DNA of 51,503 bases from an uncultured Pelagibacteraceae bacterium (GTDB lineage: Bacteria; Pseudomonadota; Alphaproteobacteria; Pelagibacterales; Pelagibacteraceae). The stretch is from assembly GCA_902599665.1 (NCBI GenBank), contig CACKGK010000009.1:1-51503 (forward strand), read 5' to 3'. Below the pieces are notes generated by a model. The model was not told where the DNA came from. It did no database searches and saw only the letters and a list, made by a program, of their open reading frames with translations. Positions 15,997-24,294 of the stretch are shown here, piece after piece (positions within the stretch are counted from its first letter, which is position 1; the number at the start of each line of letters is the position of its first letter). A program made the translations under genes and the position numbers.

Positions 15997-16368
15997 TTAA
16001 TTCTTAATATCAGTAATTAGCTTTTTTATTTTTTTTAGTTTTGATTTAATAATATTTTTTTGGTTTATAGAGGTATTGTATAATTCGTCAATATCTGAAT
16101 TTTCAGAATTTAAAACCTTTTTTACACCATTTAAGGTCATTCCCTTATCTTTTAATAAATATTTAATTTTTTTTAAGATTATTATGGAATTTTCATCGTA
16201 ATATCTTCTATTTCCAGAAAATATTTTAGGTCTAATTTGTTTGAACTCTTTTTCCCAAAACCTTAGTGTATGAGTAGACAAAGATCCATTTCGTTTATTA
16301 AAAAGTTTCAAAATTTTAGCAACTTCACCTATAGTTTTATAAATACTATTTTTTTTAGAATTAGACAT
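15997..16368 (-). CDS. MerR-family transcriptional regulator
   Basis: DNA-binding regulator of 123 residues. The winged-helix HTH is at the N-terminus: YKTIGEVAKIL, then LSTHTLRFWEKEF, then NRRYYDENSI. The C-terminal part is a charged coiled-coil with no effector-binding cysteines. I start it at ATG 16368, which overlaps the ihfA stop by 8 bases; the in-frame extension to 16419 lies wholly within ihfA. A MerR gene after ihfA is conserved across Alphaproteobacteria; its targets are unknown to me. Confidence 0.88.
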   Translation of the reverse strand: MSNSKKNSIYKTIGEVAKILKLFNKRNGSLSTHTLRFWEKEFKQIRPKIFSGNRRYYDENSIIILKKIKYLLKDKGMTLNGVKKVLNSENSDIDELYNTSINQKNIIKSKLKKIKKLITDIKN

Positions 16369-16654
16369 TTTTGTTAATAAATTTTTTAAATTCTTTTGAC
16401 GCTTTAAAAAGAATAACATTACGTTCTGATATTATTTCAATTTTTTTTGTTTTAGGATTTCTTCCTATACGTTCTTTTTTTCTTCTTAGCAAAAAAGTAC
16501 CAAACTTGGCGATTTTAACCTTTTTGTGGATAACAATATTTTTTAAAATAATTTCCAAAATATCTTCTAGCAAATTTTCACTAATTTTTTTTGAATAACC
16601 AATTTGCATATAGATGGAATTGACAATTTCTTTTTTTGTAAGATTTATTCTCAT
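16361..16654 (-). CDS. ihfA: Integration host factor subunit alpha
   Basis: HU/IHF-family DNA-bending protein, 97 residues. N-terminal LTKKEIVNSIY, the beta-arm stretch KIAKFGTFLLRRKKERIGRNPKTKK (48-72 region) with the intercalating-proline RNP, and the C-terminal FKASKEFKKFIN match IHF-alpha. The position between plsX and merR is the normal alphaproteobacterial ihfA locus. Confidence 0.9.
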   Translation of the reverse strand: MRINLTKKEIVNSIYMQIGYSKKISENLLEDILEIILKNIVIHKKVKIAKFGTFLLRRKKERIGRNPKTKKIEIISERNVILFKASKEFKKFINKNV

Positions 16655-17662
16655 CTAATTAATATTATCTTTGATTTTATTTATCAAATTTCCTCTGATA
16701 ATTTTTTCACAAACTTTTAATGAATTAGCAAAACCAATGGAATCGGTTGAACCATGGCTTTTAATGACTGGCTTATCTAAACCTAGAAGTATTGCACCGT
16801 TATAAAGTCTAGGATCTAATTTATTTTTAAATTTCTTTAAATTGCTTAAATTTATTAAAGAAGAAAATTTTCCAATTAATGATGATGACAAAGCTTTTTT
16901 AAGTTCACTTATTATAAAATTTGATGTACCTTCAGCAGTTTTTAAAGCTATATTTCCTGTAAACCCATCAGCAACAATTACATTAACATCACCATCCATT
17001 ATGTGGTTCCCCTCTATGTAACCATTAAAATCAAATAAAGAATATTTTTTCTCTATTAACAATTGATAGGTGTCCTTAATCATAGTATTACCTTTTAATT
17101 CTTCAGAACCTATATTTAGTAATGCCACTTTAGGATGAATGTCATTAAATAAAGCTTTTAATAAAGCTGATCCCATAATTGAAAAATCTATCAAATTTTT
17201 TGAACTACATTCTATATTAGCTCCTAAATCTAAAACTACATTCATGCCTTTTTTGCTAGGCCAAAGAGCTGATAATGCTGGCTTATCTATTTTTTCAATC
17301 ATTTTAAGATTAAGTTTAGATATTAGAAAAAGTGCTCCTGTATTTCCCGCTGATACAATTGCATCAGCCTGACCATGTTTGAGTGACTCAACTGCTAACC
17401 ACAAGCTTGTATCTTTCCCTCTTTTAGCAGCTGCTAAAGCTGTATCTTTGCCTTCAATAATTTTATCCGTATGGACTAAATTATATTGTTTATTAGGAAT
17501 ATTATATTTGTTAATCAATGGTAATATTAACTCTTTGTTTCCAAAAATTTTATATTCTATGTTTTTTGATGATTTTAAATGAAGTGATATGCCCTCAATT
17601 ACCTTATCAGGAGAGTTATCACCACCCATAGCGTCAACAGCTATAATTATTGGGTTGTTCAT
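16655..17662 (-). CDS. plsX: Phosphate acyltransferase PlsX
   Basis: Makes acyl-phosphate from acyl-ACP for the PlsY route to phosphatidic acid. The 335 residues contain AVDAMGGDNSP (about 9-19), SAGNTGALF (about 105), the VLDLGAN motif and VADGFTGN (about 230). It follows rpmF by 5 bases and is followed immediately by ihfA. The fabH gene that normally sits between plsX and ihfA in this class is not there. Confidence 0.95.
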   Translation of the reverse strand: MNNPIIIAVDAMGGDNSPDKVIEGISLHLKSSKNIEYKIFGNKELILPLINKYNIPNKQYNLVHTDKIIEGKDTALAAAKRGKDTSLWLAVESLKHGQADAIVSAGNTGALFLISKLNLKMIEKIDKPALSALWPSKKGMNVVLDLGANIECSSKNLIDFSIMGSALLKALFNDIHPKVALLNIGSEELKGNTMIKDTYQLLIEKKYSLFDFNGYIEGNHIMDGDVNVIVADGFTGNIALKTAEGTSNFIISELKKALSSSLIGKFSSLINLSNLKKFKNKLDPRLYNGAILLGLDKPVIKSHGSTDSIGFANSLKVCEKIIRGNLINKIKDNIN

Positions 17663-17667
17663 AACAA

Positions 17668-17847
17668 TTAATCTTTAGGATCTAAAACTTGTCTTCCTTT
17701 ATAAAATCCTGTTTTTAAATCTAAATGATGAGATAGTCTATACTCACCAGATTTTTTATCTTCAATAATATTCTTTGAAGATACTCTCAGATGAGAACGT
17801 CTTTTTCCTGCTCTGGATTTTGTAGTTTTGCGTTTTGGTACAGCCAT
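17668..17847 (-). CDS. rpmF: 50S ribosomal protein L32
   Basis: A 59-residue basic protein beginning [18 protein letters not shown], the L32 signature, and continuing with EYRLSHHLD and FYKGRQVL. No CxxC pairs, so this is the zinc-free form. The start codon is two bases after the stop of the UQCC chaperone gene and the stop is 5 bases before plsX, the usual rpmF-plsX arrangement. Confidence 0.95.
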   Translation of the reverse strand: MAVPKRKTTKSRAGKRRSHLRVSSKNIIEDKKSGEYRLSHHLDLKTGFYKGRQVLDPKD

Positions 17848-17849
17848 AA

Positions 17850-18323
17850 TTAAAACTTAAGATCTATTATATCTTTTGTAAAGATTTTTAAAGAGTTATT
17901 TGACAAAAAAACACTGAATTTGTCAAAATAATTAACAATTAAATTATTATTCTCCTTAATATTGATTAAATTAGTAATTACATCTTTTTTTTGATCGATA
18001 TTTAAACTTGTCCATTTTTCTACATTTTCTAAAATAGAAAAAAATAGGTTAACATAATCTTTCATTTTTTTATTAACAGATACATCGCCATATCCAATTT
18101 CTCTGATTGAAAGTTCTATTTGTTTAACAAAAAAATCAAATAAATTTTGAGCCTCATTTTTAGACAGTTCATTTTTATAAAACTTTAAAAAAAAACCAAA
18201 ATGAAATAAAAGAATAATTAATCTATCAGAAAAAGTGTCATCATTTTTTAGACTAGAATAAAGGTTTTTATTTCTAGTTAATTTTATTAAATTATTGTAA
18301 ATATTTAAATATTCGTTTTTCAT
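17850..18323 (-). CDS. Ubiquinol-cytochrome c chaperone family protein (CBP3/UQCC1-like)
   Basis: Homologue of the mitochondrial bc1-complex assembly factor CBP3. The 157 residues are mostly helical; the diagnostic piece is [15 protein letters not shown] (about 97-111), matching the family's LREMGVGDLxVPKRMK. In Alphaproteobacteria this gene typically lies between a BamE-like gene and DUF177-rpmF-plsX; here both the divergent BamE-like gene and rpmF are direct neighbours and DUF177 is missing. Its ATG abuts the ATG of the divergent lipoprotein gene with no base in between. Confidence 0.8.
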   Translation of the reverse strand: MKNEYLNIYNNLIKLTRNKNLYSSLKNDDTFSDRLIILLFHFGFFLKFYKNELSKNEAQNLFDFFVKQIELSIREIGYGDVSVNKKMKDYVNLFFSILENVEKWTSLNIDQKKDVITNLINIKENNNLIVNYFDKFSVFLSNNSLKIFTKDIIDLKF

Positions 18324-18770
18324 ATGAAATATATTTTTTTATCATTTCTATTTTTGTTTATACTTAATTGCTCTTTAAATAAAGTTTCTAATTCACACGG
18401 TTCTAGATTTATTGACACAAAATATGACAAGATATTATTAAATAAATCAAATAAAAATGACTTGAGAAAGCTAATTGGACCTCCATCATCAATTAGTAAA
18501 TTTACTGGTAATTGGTTTTATATTGAAAGAAAAAAAACTAATCAGTCTATTTTTAAACTTGGTGAAAAAAAAATTTCACAAAATCACATCATAATAATAG
18601 AGTTTAATAATATGGGGATAGTATCTAAAAAAGATCTACTTAAGATTGAAGATATGAACGATATTAAAATATCAAAAGAAACAACGACTAAAAAATATGG
18701 TCAAGATAATGCACTCTATGATATCTTTTCTTCTTTAAGGGATAAAATAAATGCTCCAAGCAGAAGATAA
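18324..18770 (+). CDS. bamE: BamE/OmlA-like outer-membrane lipoprotein
   Basis: Likely the small BamE subunit of the outer-membrane beta-barrel assembly machine. A 148-residue protein with a signal peptide and lipobox (FILNC, Cys16). The mature part has the BamE-type order: a helix with KNDLRKLIGPPSS (about 48-60), then WFYIERK and IIIIEFNNMGIV strands. Identification rests on this pattern plus synteny next to the UQCC chaperone gene. It starts in the CATATG shared with the divergent gene. Confidence 0.75.
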   Translation: MKYIFLSFLFLFILNCSLNKVSNSHGSRFIDTKYDKILLNKSNKNDLRKLIGPPSSISKFTGNWFYIERKKTNQSIFKLGEKKISQNHIIIIEFNNMGIVSKKDLLKIEDMNDIKISKETTTKKYGQDNALYDIFSSLRDKINAPSRR

Positions 18771-18775
18771 TTAGA

Positions 18776-18850
18776 TGGCGGTCCCTAGGGGAATCGAACC
18801 CCTCTTTCATGGATGAAAACCATGTGTCCTAACCGATAGACGAAGGGACC
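18776..18850 (-). tRNA. tRNA-Glu (UUC)
   Basis: Full cloverleaf on the minus strand: acceptor GGTCCCT paired with the 3' GGGACC side, anticodon loop TTTTCAT giving anticodon TTC, T-arm GGTTCGATTCC and discriminator G with an encoded CCA at 18776-18778. It lies between the BamE-like gene and glpX. Confidence 0.97.
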
Positions 18851-18885
18851 AGTGAAAAGTCTTTTATTGTAATTTTTAAAATTAA

Positions 18886-19830
18886 TCAAGTAATGGAAAC
18901 CTCTTTTTTAACAAATTGTAAAATTGACTTATCATAAGTAAAAATTGTTTCTGTAATAAGTTTGTTGTTCTTTTTTATTATTCCTTTCATCAAATCTCCC
19001 GAGGTAATGCCGGTTGCACAAAAAATACTTTCACCTTTAATAATGTCATCAATTAAATATTTTTTATCAAGATCTTCTATACCCATTTGCTTTGCTCTAA
19101 CAATATCATTATCGCTCTCAAACAAAAGTCTTGCTTGGAAATTACAATTTAAAATTTTTAATGCTGATGCCGCTATTACACCTTCAGGACCTCCTCCAAT
19201 TCCCATAAATATGTCAACATTATATTTTTTATCTGAAACTAGTAAGGCTCCAGAGACATCTCCATCAGATATATATTTTATACAGACCTTTAATCTTTTT
19301 AGTTCATCTATAATTTTTTTATGTCTAGGTCTATCAAGAATACAGACTGTTATATCAGAAAGTTTTTTATTGCATGCTTCAGAATAATTCTTTAAATTTT
19401 TTTCAACTGTAAAATCAATATCTAAACAATCTTTAGGCACATGACTTCCTGATGCTAATTTATTCATGTAGGTTTCTGGGGCTTTTAATAGATTACCTTT
19501 TTGAGATACAGTTAAAACTGACATTGCACCAGGTAAATTTTTAGCAACAAAATTTGTACCTTCAACTGGATCAACAGCTATATCAATATCCATGCCTAAA
19601 CCGTTTCCAAGTTTTTCTCCTATATAAAGCATTGGGGCTTCATCTAATTCACCCTCACCAATAACAACTTCACCAGCAATATTTAAAGCATTAAGTTCTC
19701 TTCTCATTGTGTCTGTGGCAGCTTTATCTGCTAAAATTTTATTATTTTTACCAATATGTGGATAGCAGGCAATTGCAGAATTTGATGTTATTTGAATAAG
19801 ACTATTTAATAAATTTTTTAATAATTTCAT
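18886..19830 (-). CDS. glpX: Fructose-1,6-bisphosphatase class II
   Basis: Gluconeogenic FBPase (or sedoheptulose bisphosphatase) of the GlpX family, 314 residues. Metal/phosphate motifs are VVIGEGELDEAP (about 55-66), the DPVEGTN motif (about 86-92), SDGDVSGAL and MGIGGGPEGVIAA (about 210-222), and the ATGITSGD loop near the C-terminus. It starts the minus-strand region after the SbmA-like gene, 6 bases away, suggesting one transcript from the NDUFS4-type gene. Confidence 0.94.
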   Translation of the reverse strand: MKLLKNLLNSLIQITSNSAIACYPHIGKNNKILADKAATDTMRRELNALNIAGEVVIGEGELDEAPMLYIGEKLGNGLGMDIDIAVDPVEGTNFVAKNLPGAMSVLTVSQKGNLLKAPETYMNKLASGSHVPKDCLDIDFTVEKNLKNYSEACNKKLSDITVCILDRPRHKKIIDELKRLKVCIKYISDGDVSGALLVSDKKYNVDIFMGIGGGPEGVIAASALKILNCNFQARLLFESDNDIVRAKQMGIEDLDKKYLIDDIIKGESIFCATGITSGDLMKGIIKKNNKLITETIFTYDKSILQFVKKEVSIT

Positions 19831-19836
19831 TTAAAA

Positions 19837-20832
19837 TTAGATTTTAATTTTTTCAACACTATCTTCATTTTCTAATTTATACTCAAACTCTCTTAATCTT
19901 TTATATACACTTGCTAATTCAATTATTGTTGGCCATGCCTTTAGAATATATTGCATGGATCCCTCTACTCTCCCAAATGCTCGAATTATTTGTTGCATTA
20001 CTCCAAGTGTTACAGCTCCTGCGACTATAGCAGGTGCAAGAAATACATACGCTGATAAAACGTTGGCTTGTAAATAAGCTATTCTGCCAATATTAAAATA
20101 CAGATATCTAATATAACTTAAAAAATGAATGTTTCTTACATCATCAAATAATTCCTCAATGGATTTAGGTCTTATTGTGCCATCATCTTCTGCAATCACT
20201 AGAATCTTTCTATATGCAGCTTCTTTCTTTTGAAGATCATATTCAACACCAACTAATCTTAGAATTAAACCCAAAATAATTAAAAAAATTGTTCCACCAA
20301 TTGACCAAATAAGCGCTCCTACTATTAAACCATATTCCCAGTCTCCAAAAAAGAATATCGGTATTCCAATGCTCAAACCAAATAAAATTGGCATAAATTC
20401 GACCAATATCATTATTGCTTCAATTAAACTTGTTCCTAATGACTCCATTATTCTTGAAAACTTAATTGTATCTTCCTGAACTCTTTGTGAGGCACCTTCA
20501 ATTTTTCGAGCTTTTTCATATACACTATGATAATATTCAACCATAGCAGTTCTCCATCTGAACAGATAATGTGATGTAAAATAACTAACAATAACTGCAA
20601 CACCAACATACATAGCGGCAAGTGTAATAAAGGAGAATAAACTTTCCCAATATTCATCAATAGTAATTGCATTTGGTGAGCCAAGCGCTTTTTGAATCAT
20701 GTCATAAAATTCACCAAACCATTCATTTATTTTTACATCAATTTTCACTTGTATCCAAAGTGATGATAAAATAACTAGTGATCCAATCCACGACCACAAA
20801 TACCATTTCTTAATTGTAAAAAATCTAAACAT
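19837..20832 (-). CDS. sbmA: SbmA/BacA-family peptide transporter, short form
   Basis: Inner-membrane importer for peptides and related compounds, driven by the proton gradient; fold like an ABC membrane domain without the ATPase. Typical stretches are KINEWFGEFYDMIQKAL (about 34-50), FTSHYLFRWRTAMVEYY (about 84-100), IEGASQRVQEDT (about 110-121) and YLYFNIGRIAYLQ (about 242-254). It is 331 residues against about 406 for E. coli SbmA: alignment by eye shows the first 70-80 residues, including the N-terminal helix region, are missing. Its start shares one base with the end of the complex I gene upstream. Confidence 0.87.
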   Translation of the reverse strand: MFRFFTIKKWYLWSWIGSLVILSSLWIQVKIDVKINEWFGEFYDMIQKALGSPNAITIDEYWESLFSFITLAAMYVGVAVIVSYFTSHYLFRWRTAMVEYYHSVYEKARKIEGASQRVQEDTIKFSRIMESLGTSLIEAIMILVEFMPILFGLSIGIPIFFFGDWEYGLIVGALIWSIGGTIFLIILGLILRLVGVEYDLQKKEAAYRKILVIAEDDGTIRPKSIEELFDDVRNIHFLSYIRYLYFNIGRIAYLQANVLSAYVFLAPAIVAGAVTLGVMQQIIRAFGRVEGSMQYILKAWPTIIELASVYKRLREFEYKLENEDSVEKIKI

Positions 20833-21113
20833 TATTTAATAAAATTATCTGCGTATGACTTTTTAGTTATTTTTCTTTTCTGCGGTTCAATTATCTCAAA
20901 ATTAATATTATTTTTTTTGGCATATTCTATAGCTAAATCTTTAGATTTAAATTCTAAGATCACTTCAGAGTATGTATCAGAAGAACTTTCCCATCCCATA
21001 AGAGGATTTTTGCCAGGATCTTGTGTGATAAATTCTATAATCCACTTATCGAACTTCTTCATGCCAGATTGCATGGCTGTTTTAGATGGTTTATAGATTT
21101 TAGCTTTTTTCAT
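20832..21113 (-). CDS. NDUFS4-type accessory subunit of NADH dehydrogenase (complex I)
   Basis: Homologue of the mitochondrial 18-kDa complex I subunit, 93 residues. YKPSKTAMQSG (7-17), WIIEF (24-28) and NPLMGWESSSDTYSEV (about 36-51) are the family signature, followed by the FKSKDLAIEYAKKN helix. It sits on the matrix/cytoplasm-facing arm. The location next to tRNA-Pro is a common alphaproteobacterial context. Its stop overlaps the SbmA-like start. Confidence 0.88.
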   Translation of the reverse strand: MKKAKIYKPSKTAMQSGMKKFDKWIIEFITQDPGKNPLMGWESSSDTYSEVILEFKSKDLAIEYAKKNNINFEIIEPQKRKITKKSYADNFIK

Positions 21114-21118
21114 AACAA

Positions 21119-21195
<77 letters not shown>

Positions 21196-21290
21196 ATTGC
21201 AGTACTAATACAGCAGATAAAACAAAATTCAAAGGTTATATTGGTTACAAATTTCTAATAAATTTGGTATTTAATGCTATAAGAGATCAT

Positions 21291-21797
21291 ATGATCATAG
21301 AATGTCCCAATTGTAATAAAAAATTCAATCTTGATGGAAAATTAATACCTGAAAATGGTAGAATGCTAAAGTGTGGTAATTGTGACCATGTTTGGCACTA
21401 TAAAATTACTCTAAGTAAATCTAATGAACAAAAAATATCTAAAGATAAAAACTCTGAATTAGATATTAATATTTCTAAAAAAGATAATGAAATTAAGGAA
21501 AAAATAAATGATAAGGACATTTCAGAAATAAATAAAGATGTTATTTCAGAAATAAAAGCTGATGACACAAAAATCAAAAAAAATAATGAAAGAGTGGATT
21601 ACGAGAAAGGAAGCAAGCTTAATATGATATTCACGTATTTTGTCATTTTTATAATATCTTTGCTTGGTCTTATATTTTTATTAGACACATTTAAATTTAA
21701 TTTATCAAATATATTTCCTGGAATAATTCCTTTATTTGATAATCTTTATGAAATTTTGCATGATTTAAAACTTTTTTTTAAAGACCTTGTTAACTAA
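21291..21797 (+). CDS. MJ0042-type zinc-ribbon protein with one membrane helix
   Basis: A 169-residue protein with an N-terminal zinc ribbon: CPNCNKKF (5-12) and CGNCDHVW (29-36) give the CxxC...CxxC of the MJ0042/zinc_ribbon_5 family. A long charged Lys/Asp/Glu linker follows (about 42-110), then a hydrophobic helix with YFVIFIISLLGLIFLLD and a short tail. ATG 21291 is chosen, since the longer frame would run through tRNA-Pro. Alphaproteobacterial homologues are uncharacterised; it precedes nhaA by 2 bases. Confidence 0.8.
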   Translation: MIIECPNCNKKFNLDGKLIPENGRMLKCGNCDHVWHYKITLSKSNEQKISKDKNSELDINISKKDNEIKEKINDKDISEINKDVISEIKADDTKIKKNNERVDYEKGSKLNMIFTYFVIFIISLLGLIFLLDTFKFNLSNIFPGIIPLFDNLYEILHDLKLFFKDLVN

Positions 21798-21799
21798 AT

Positions 21800-22972
21800 A
21801 TGATTCAAAAAATTACAAAAGGTTTTATATCATTTTTTAAACTTGAAGCTGCTAGTGGGATAGTTCTTCTTTTTGCAGCTATAATTGCTTTAATTATTAG
21901 TAATTCTGAATTGTCGACGTTATATTTCTCAACATTAGAAAAATATTTATTTATTGGAATAAATAATTTTGGCCTAAAACTTTCAGTTTTGCATTGGATA
22001 AATGATGCATTAATGGCAATCTTTTTCTTTTTTGTAACTCTTGAAATTAAAAGAGAATTTTTACAGGGAGAATTATCTAATATTAAACAAGCTCTACTTC
22101 CTATAATTGCTGCAGTGGGTGGAATGCTAGTTCCAGCATTAATTTATGTATTTATAAACTTAGGGGATGGAGAAACCTTAAAAGGTTGGGCAATACCATC
22201 TGCTACCGATATCGCTTTTTCTCTAGGCGTATTATCATTATTGGGTAGTAGAGTACCACTCTCTTTAAAAGTATTTCTTACAGCTTTAGCAATCATAGAT
22301 GACTTAGGAGCAATAGTTATAATAGCTCTGTTCTACTCTGGTGATTTAAGTTTTAAATATTTATCTTTGATGCTTTTAGCATTTATAGTTCTATTAGTTA
22401 TAAATAAATTTAATGTAAAAAAATTTTTACCATATTTAATTGTTGGAATTTTCTTATGGGATTTTACACATAATTCTGGGATACATGCAACTATTGCTGG
22501 TGTATTACTTGCAATGACAATACCGCATAGGAAAAAAGATAAAGATTTCTCACTATTAATTAAAATAGAGCATGCAATTAGTCCTTATGTTGCATTTGGA
22601 ATAATGCCAATATTTGCCTTTGCAAATGCAGGTGTATCTTTAGAAGGTTTATCATTTTCATCATTATTGGATAAGGTTCCATTAGGTATAGTTTTAGGTT
22701 TATTTGTTGGAAAACAATTAGGAGTTTTTGTTTTTTCATACGTTTCCATTAAGTTAAAAGTTGCTCAAATGCCGAGTAATACTAGCTGGTATAATTTTTA
22801 TGGAGTTGGAGTTTTAACAGGAATTGGTTTTACAATGAGTCTATTTGTTGGAAATTTAGCATTTGCAGATAGTTTGCAGTATATGGATGGTGTTAAAATT
22901 GGGGTTTTAACTGGGTCATTATTATCCACTTTATTTGGATACTTTTTAATACTACTTACACCAAATAGATAA
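21800..22972 (+). CDS. nhaA: Na+/H+ antiporter NhaA
   Basis: Exports sodium in exchange for protons; important in a marine cell. 390 residues with about twelve membrane segments. The ion-binding aspartates are visible as Asp167-Asp168 in AIIDDLGA, with SATDIAF (Asp137) corresponding to E. coli Asp133. The sequence FFFVTLEIKREF (76-87) is also diagnostic. It follows the zinc-ribbon gene by 2 bases and precedes the peroxidase by 8 bases, so the three may be co-transcribed. Confidence 0.96.
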   Translation: MIQKITKGFISFFKLEAASGIVLLFAAIIALIISNSELSTLYFSTLEKYLFIGINNFGLKLSVLHWINDALMAIFFFFVTLEIKREFLQGELSNIKQALLPIIAAVGGMLVPALIYVFINLGDGETLKGWAIPSATDIAFSLGVLSLLGSRVPLSLKVFLTALAIIDDLGAIVIIALFYSGDLSFKYLSLMLLAFIVLLVINKFNVKKFLPYLIVGIFLWDFTHNSGIHATIAGVLLAMTIPHRKKDKDFSLLIKIEHAISPYVAFGIMPIFAFANAGVSLEGLSFSSLLDKVPLGIVLGLFVGKQLGVFVFSYVSIKLKVAQMPSNTSWYNFYGVGVLTGIGFTMSLFVGNLAFADSLQYMDGVKIGVLTGSLLSTLFGYFLILLTPNR

Positions 22973-22980
22973 TTTAAATA

Positions 22981-23529
22981 ATGAAAAACCTACTGATATT
23001 TGGACTTACTATAATTATGATTTTTTTTAAAAGTTTATCGCATGCTAAGTATGAAAAGATCTTTTATGATTTTAAAATAAACAGTATTACAGGTGATCAA
23101 ATAGATTTAAAAGATTTTAAAGGAAAACCTATTTTGGTTGTAAATACAGCAAGCTATTGTGGATTTACAAAACAATACAACGATATGCAAGAACTATGGG
23201 ACAAATATAAAGACAAAGGCTTAATTGTTCTTGGAGTACCATCAAATTCGTTTAATCAGGAAAAATCTGATAATAGCGCTGTTAAAGAATTTTGTGAAGT
23301 TAACTTTAATATTAACTTTCCACTTACAGAAATAACTGATGTTAAAGGCGATAGTGCGCATGAAATTTATAAATGGGCCAAAGCAAACTATGGAAAATCA
23401 GCAGTCCCTAAGTGGAATTTTTATAAAATATTAATTAATAAAGAAGGTAAAATAGAAGACACTTATGCATCTTTAACAAGCCCAACATCAAAAAAAATTA
23501 CAAAAAAAATTGAAAGTTTGTTAAACTAA
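22981..23529 (+). CDS. Glutathione peroxidase-family protein, exported
   Basis: Thiol peroxidase of 182 residues. NTASYCGFTKQY (55-66) holds the peroxidatic Cys60, followed by GVPSNSF with Gln (QE) and the KWNFYKI motif with the conserved Trp/Asn. An N-terminal hydrophobic stretch (3-20) ending near SHA looks like a signal peptide, so it should act in the periplasm, probably with thioredoxin-like reductants. Its 3' end overlaps the convergent MBL gene by 9 bases. Confidence 0.9.
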   Translation: MKNLLIFGLTIIMIFFKSLSHAKYEKIFYDFKINSITGDQIDLKDFKGKPILVVNTASYCGFTKQYNDMQELWDKYKDKGLIVLGVPSNSFNQEKSDNSAVKEFCEVNFNINFPLTEITDVKGDSAHEIYKWAKANYGKSAVPKWNFYKILINKEGKIEDTYASLTSPTSKKITKKIESLLN

Positions 23530-24294
23530 AACTGTCAATCCATCGTGAGCAGGCGTTACATTTTTAGGTAATAATTTTTTTATTTCATTATAGTCAATTT
23601 CGTTGCTTAAATTTGTTAAAATTGTATTCTTTGGTTTAATTTTATAAATTAATTTCAATACATCTTCTAAATTAAAGTGGGTTGGATGAAAATTATATCT
23701 TAAACAATCAACAATAAGATATTTTAAATTTTTAAGATATTTTAAATCTTTATCATCAATCTTATTAACATCGGGTGCATAAGCACATTTGTCATTAATT
23801 ATATAACAAATACTTTTTATTGATCCGTGATGAACATTTAATGATTTAATACTAATCTTAGTTTTTAAATCATAAAGTAAATGCTTTTTCTTTAATATTT
23901 TGGCATCAAGTATAGATGGATAATTTTTATAATCCTTAAAACAGTAACCAAAAGTATCTTTAAGATCTTTAATTGTGTTGGCATCTGCATAAATTGGTAT
24001 TTTTTTTTTATTTTTTAAAGAGAAAACCCTCAACTCATTAATTCCATGAGTTTGATCAGCATGAGAATGAGTGTAAAAAACTGTATCAATATTTTTAACT
24101 TTATTTTTTAATAATTGAGATTTTAAATCCGGAGATGTATCAATTAGAATATTTAAGTTTTTAGAACTTAGTAAAGCTGAACATCTTGATCTTATATTCC
24201 TTTTATTCCTGGGATCACAACTTCCATAATATCCATCTATTCGAGGTATACCTAAAGAACTACCACAGCCCAAAATAGTAAATTTAATACTCAT
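23521..24294 (-). CDS. Metallo-beta-lactamase-fold hydrolase (PhnP-like)
   Basis: MBL-fold phosphodiesterase-like protein, 257 residues. GCGSSLGIPR (9-18), the metal motif THSHADQTHG (about 75-84), the later YAPDVN metal-aspartate segment and PTHFN (about 203) are present; the terminal PAHDG supplies a last metal histidine. It resembles PhnP-type cyclic-phosphodiesterases rather than RNase Z. It always trails tatD in alphaproteobacterial genomes and the start overlaps the tatD stop by 4 bases. Substrate unknown. Confidence 0.87.
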   Translation of the reverse strand: MSIKFTILGCGSSLGIPRIDGYYGSCDPRNKRNIRSRCSALLSSKNLNILIDTSPDLKSQLLKNKVKNIDTVFYTHSHADQTHGINELRVFSLKNKKKIPIYADANTIKDLKDTFGYCFKDYKNYPSILDAKILKKKHLLYDLKTKISIKSLNVHHGSIKSICYIINDKCAYAPDVNKIDDKDLKYLKNLKYLIVDCLRYNFHPTHFNLEDVLKLIYKIKPKNTILTNLSNEIDYNEIKKLLPKNVTPAHDGLTVLV

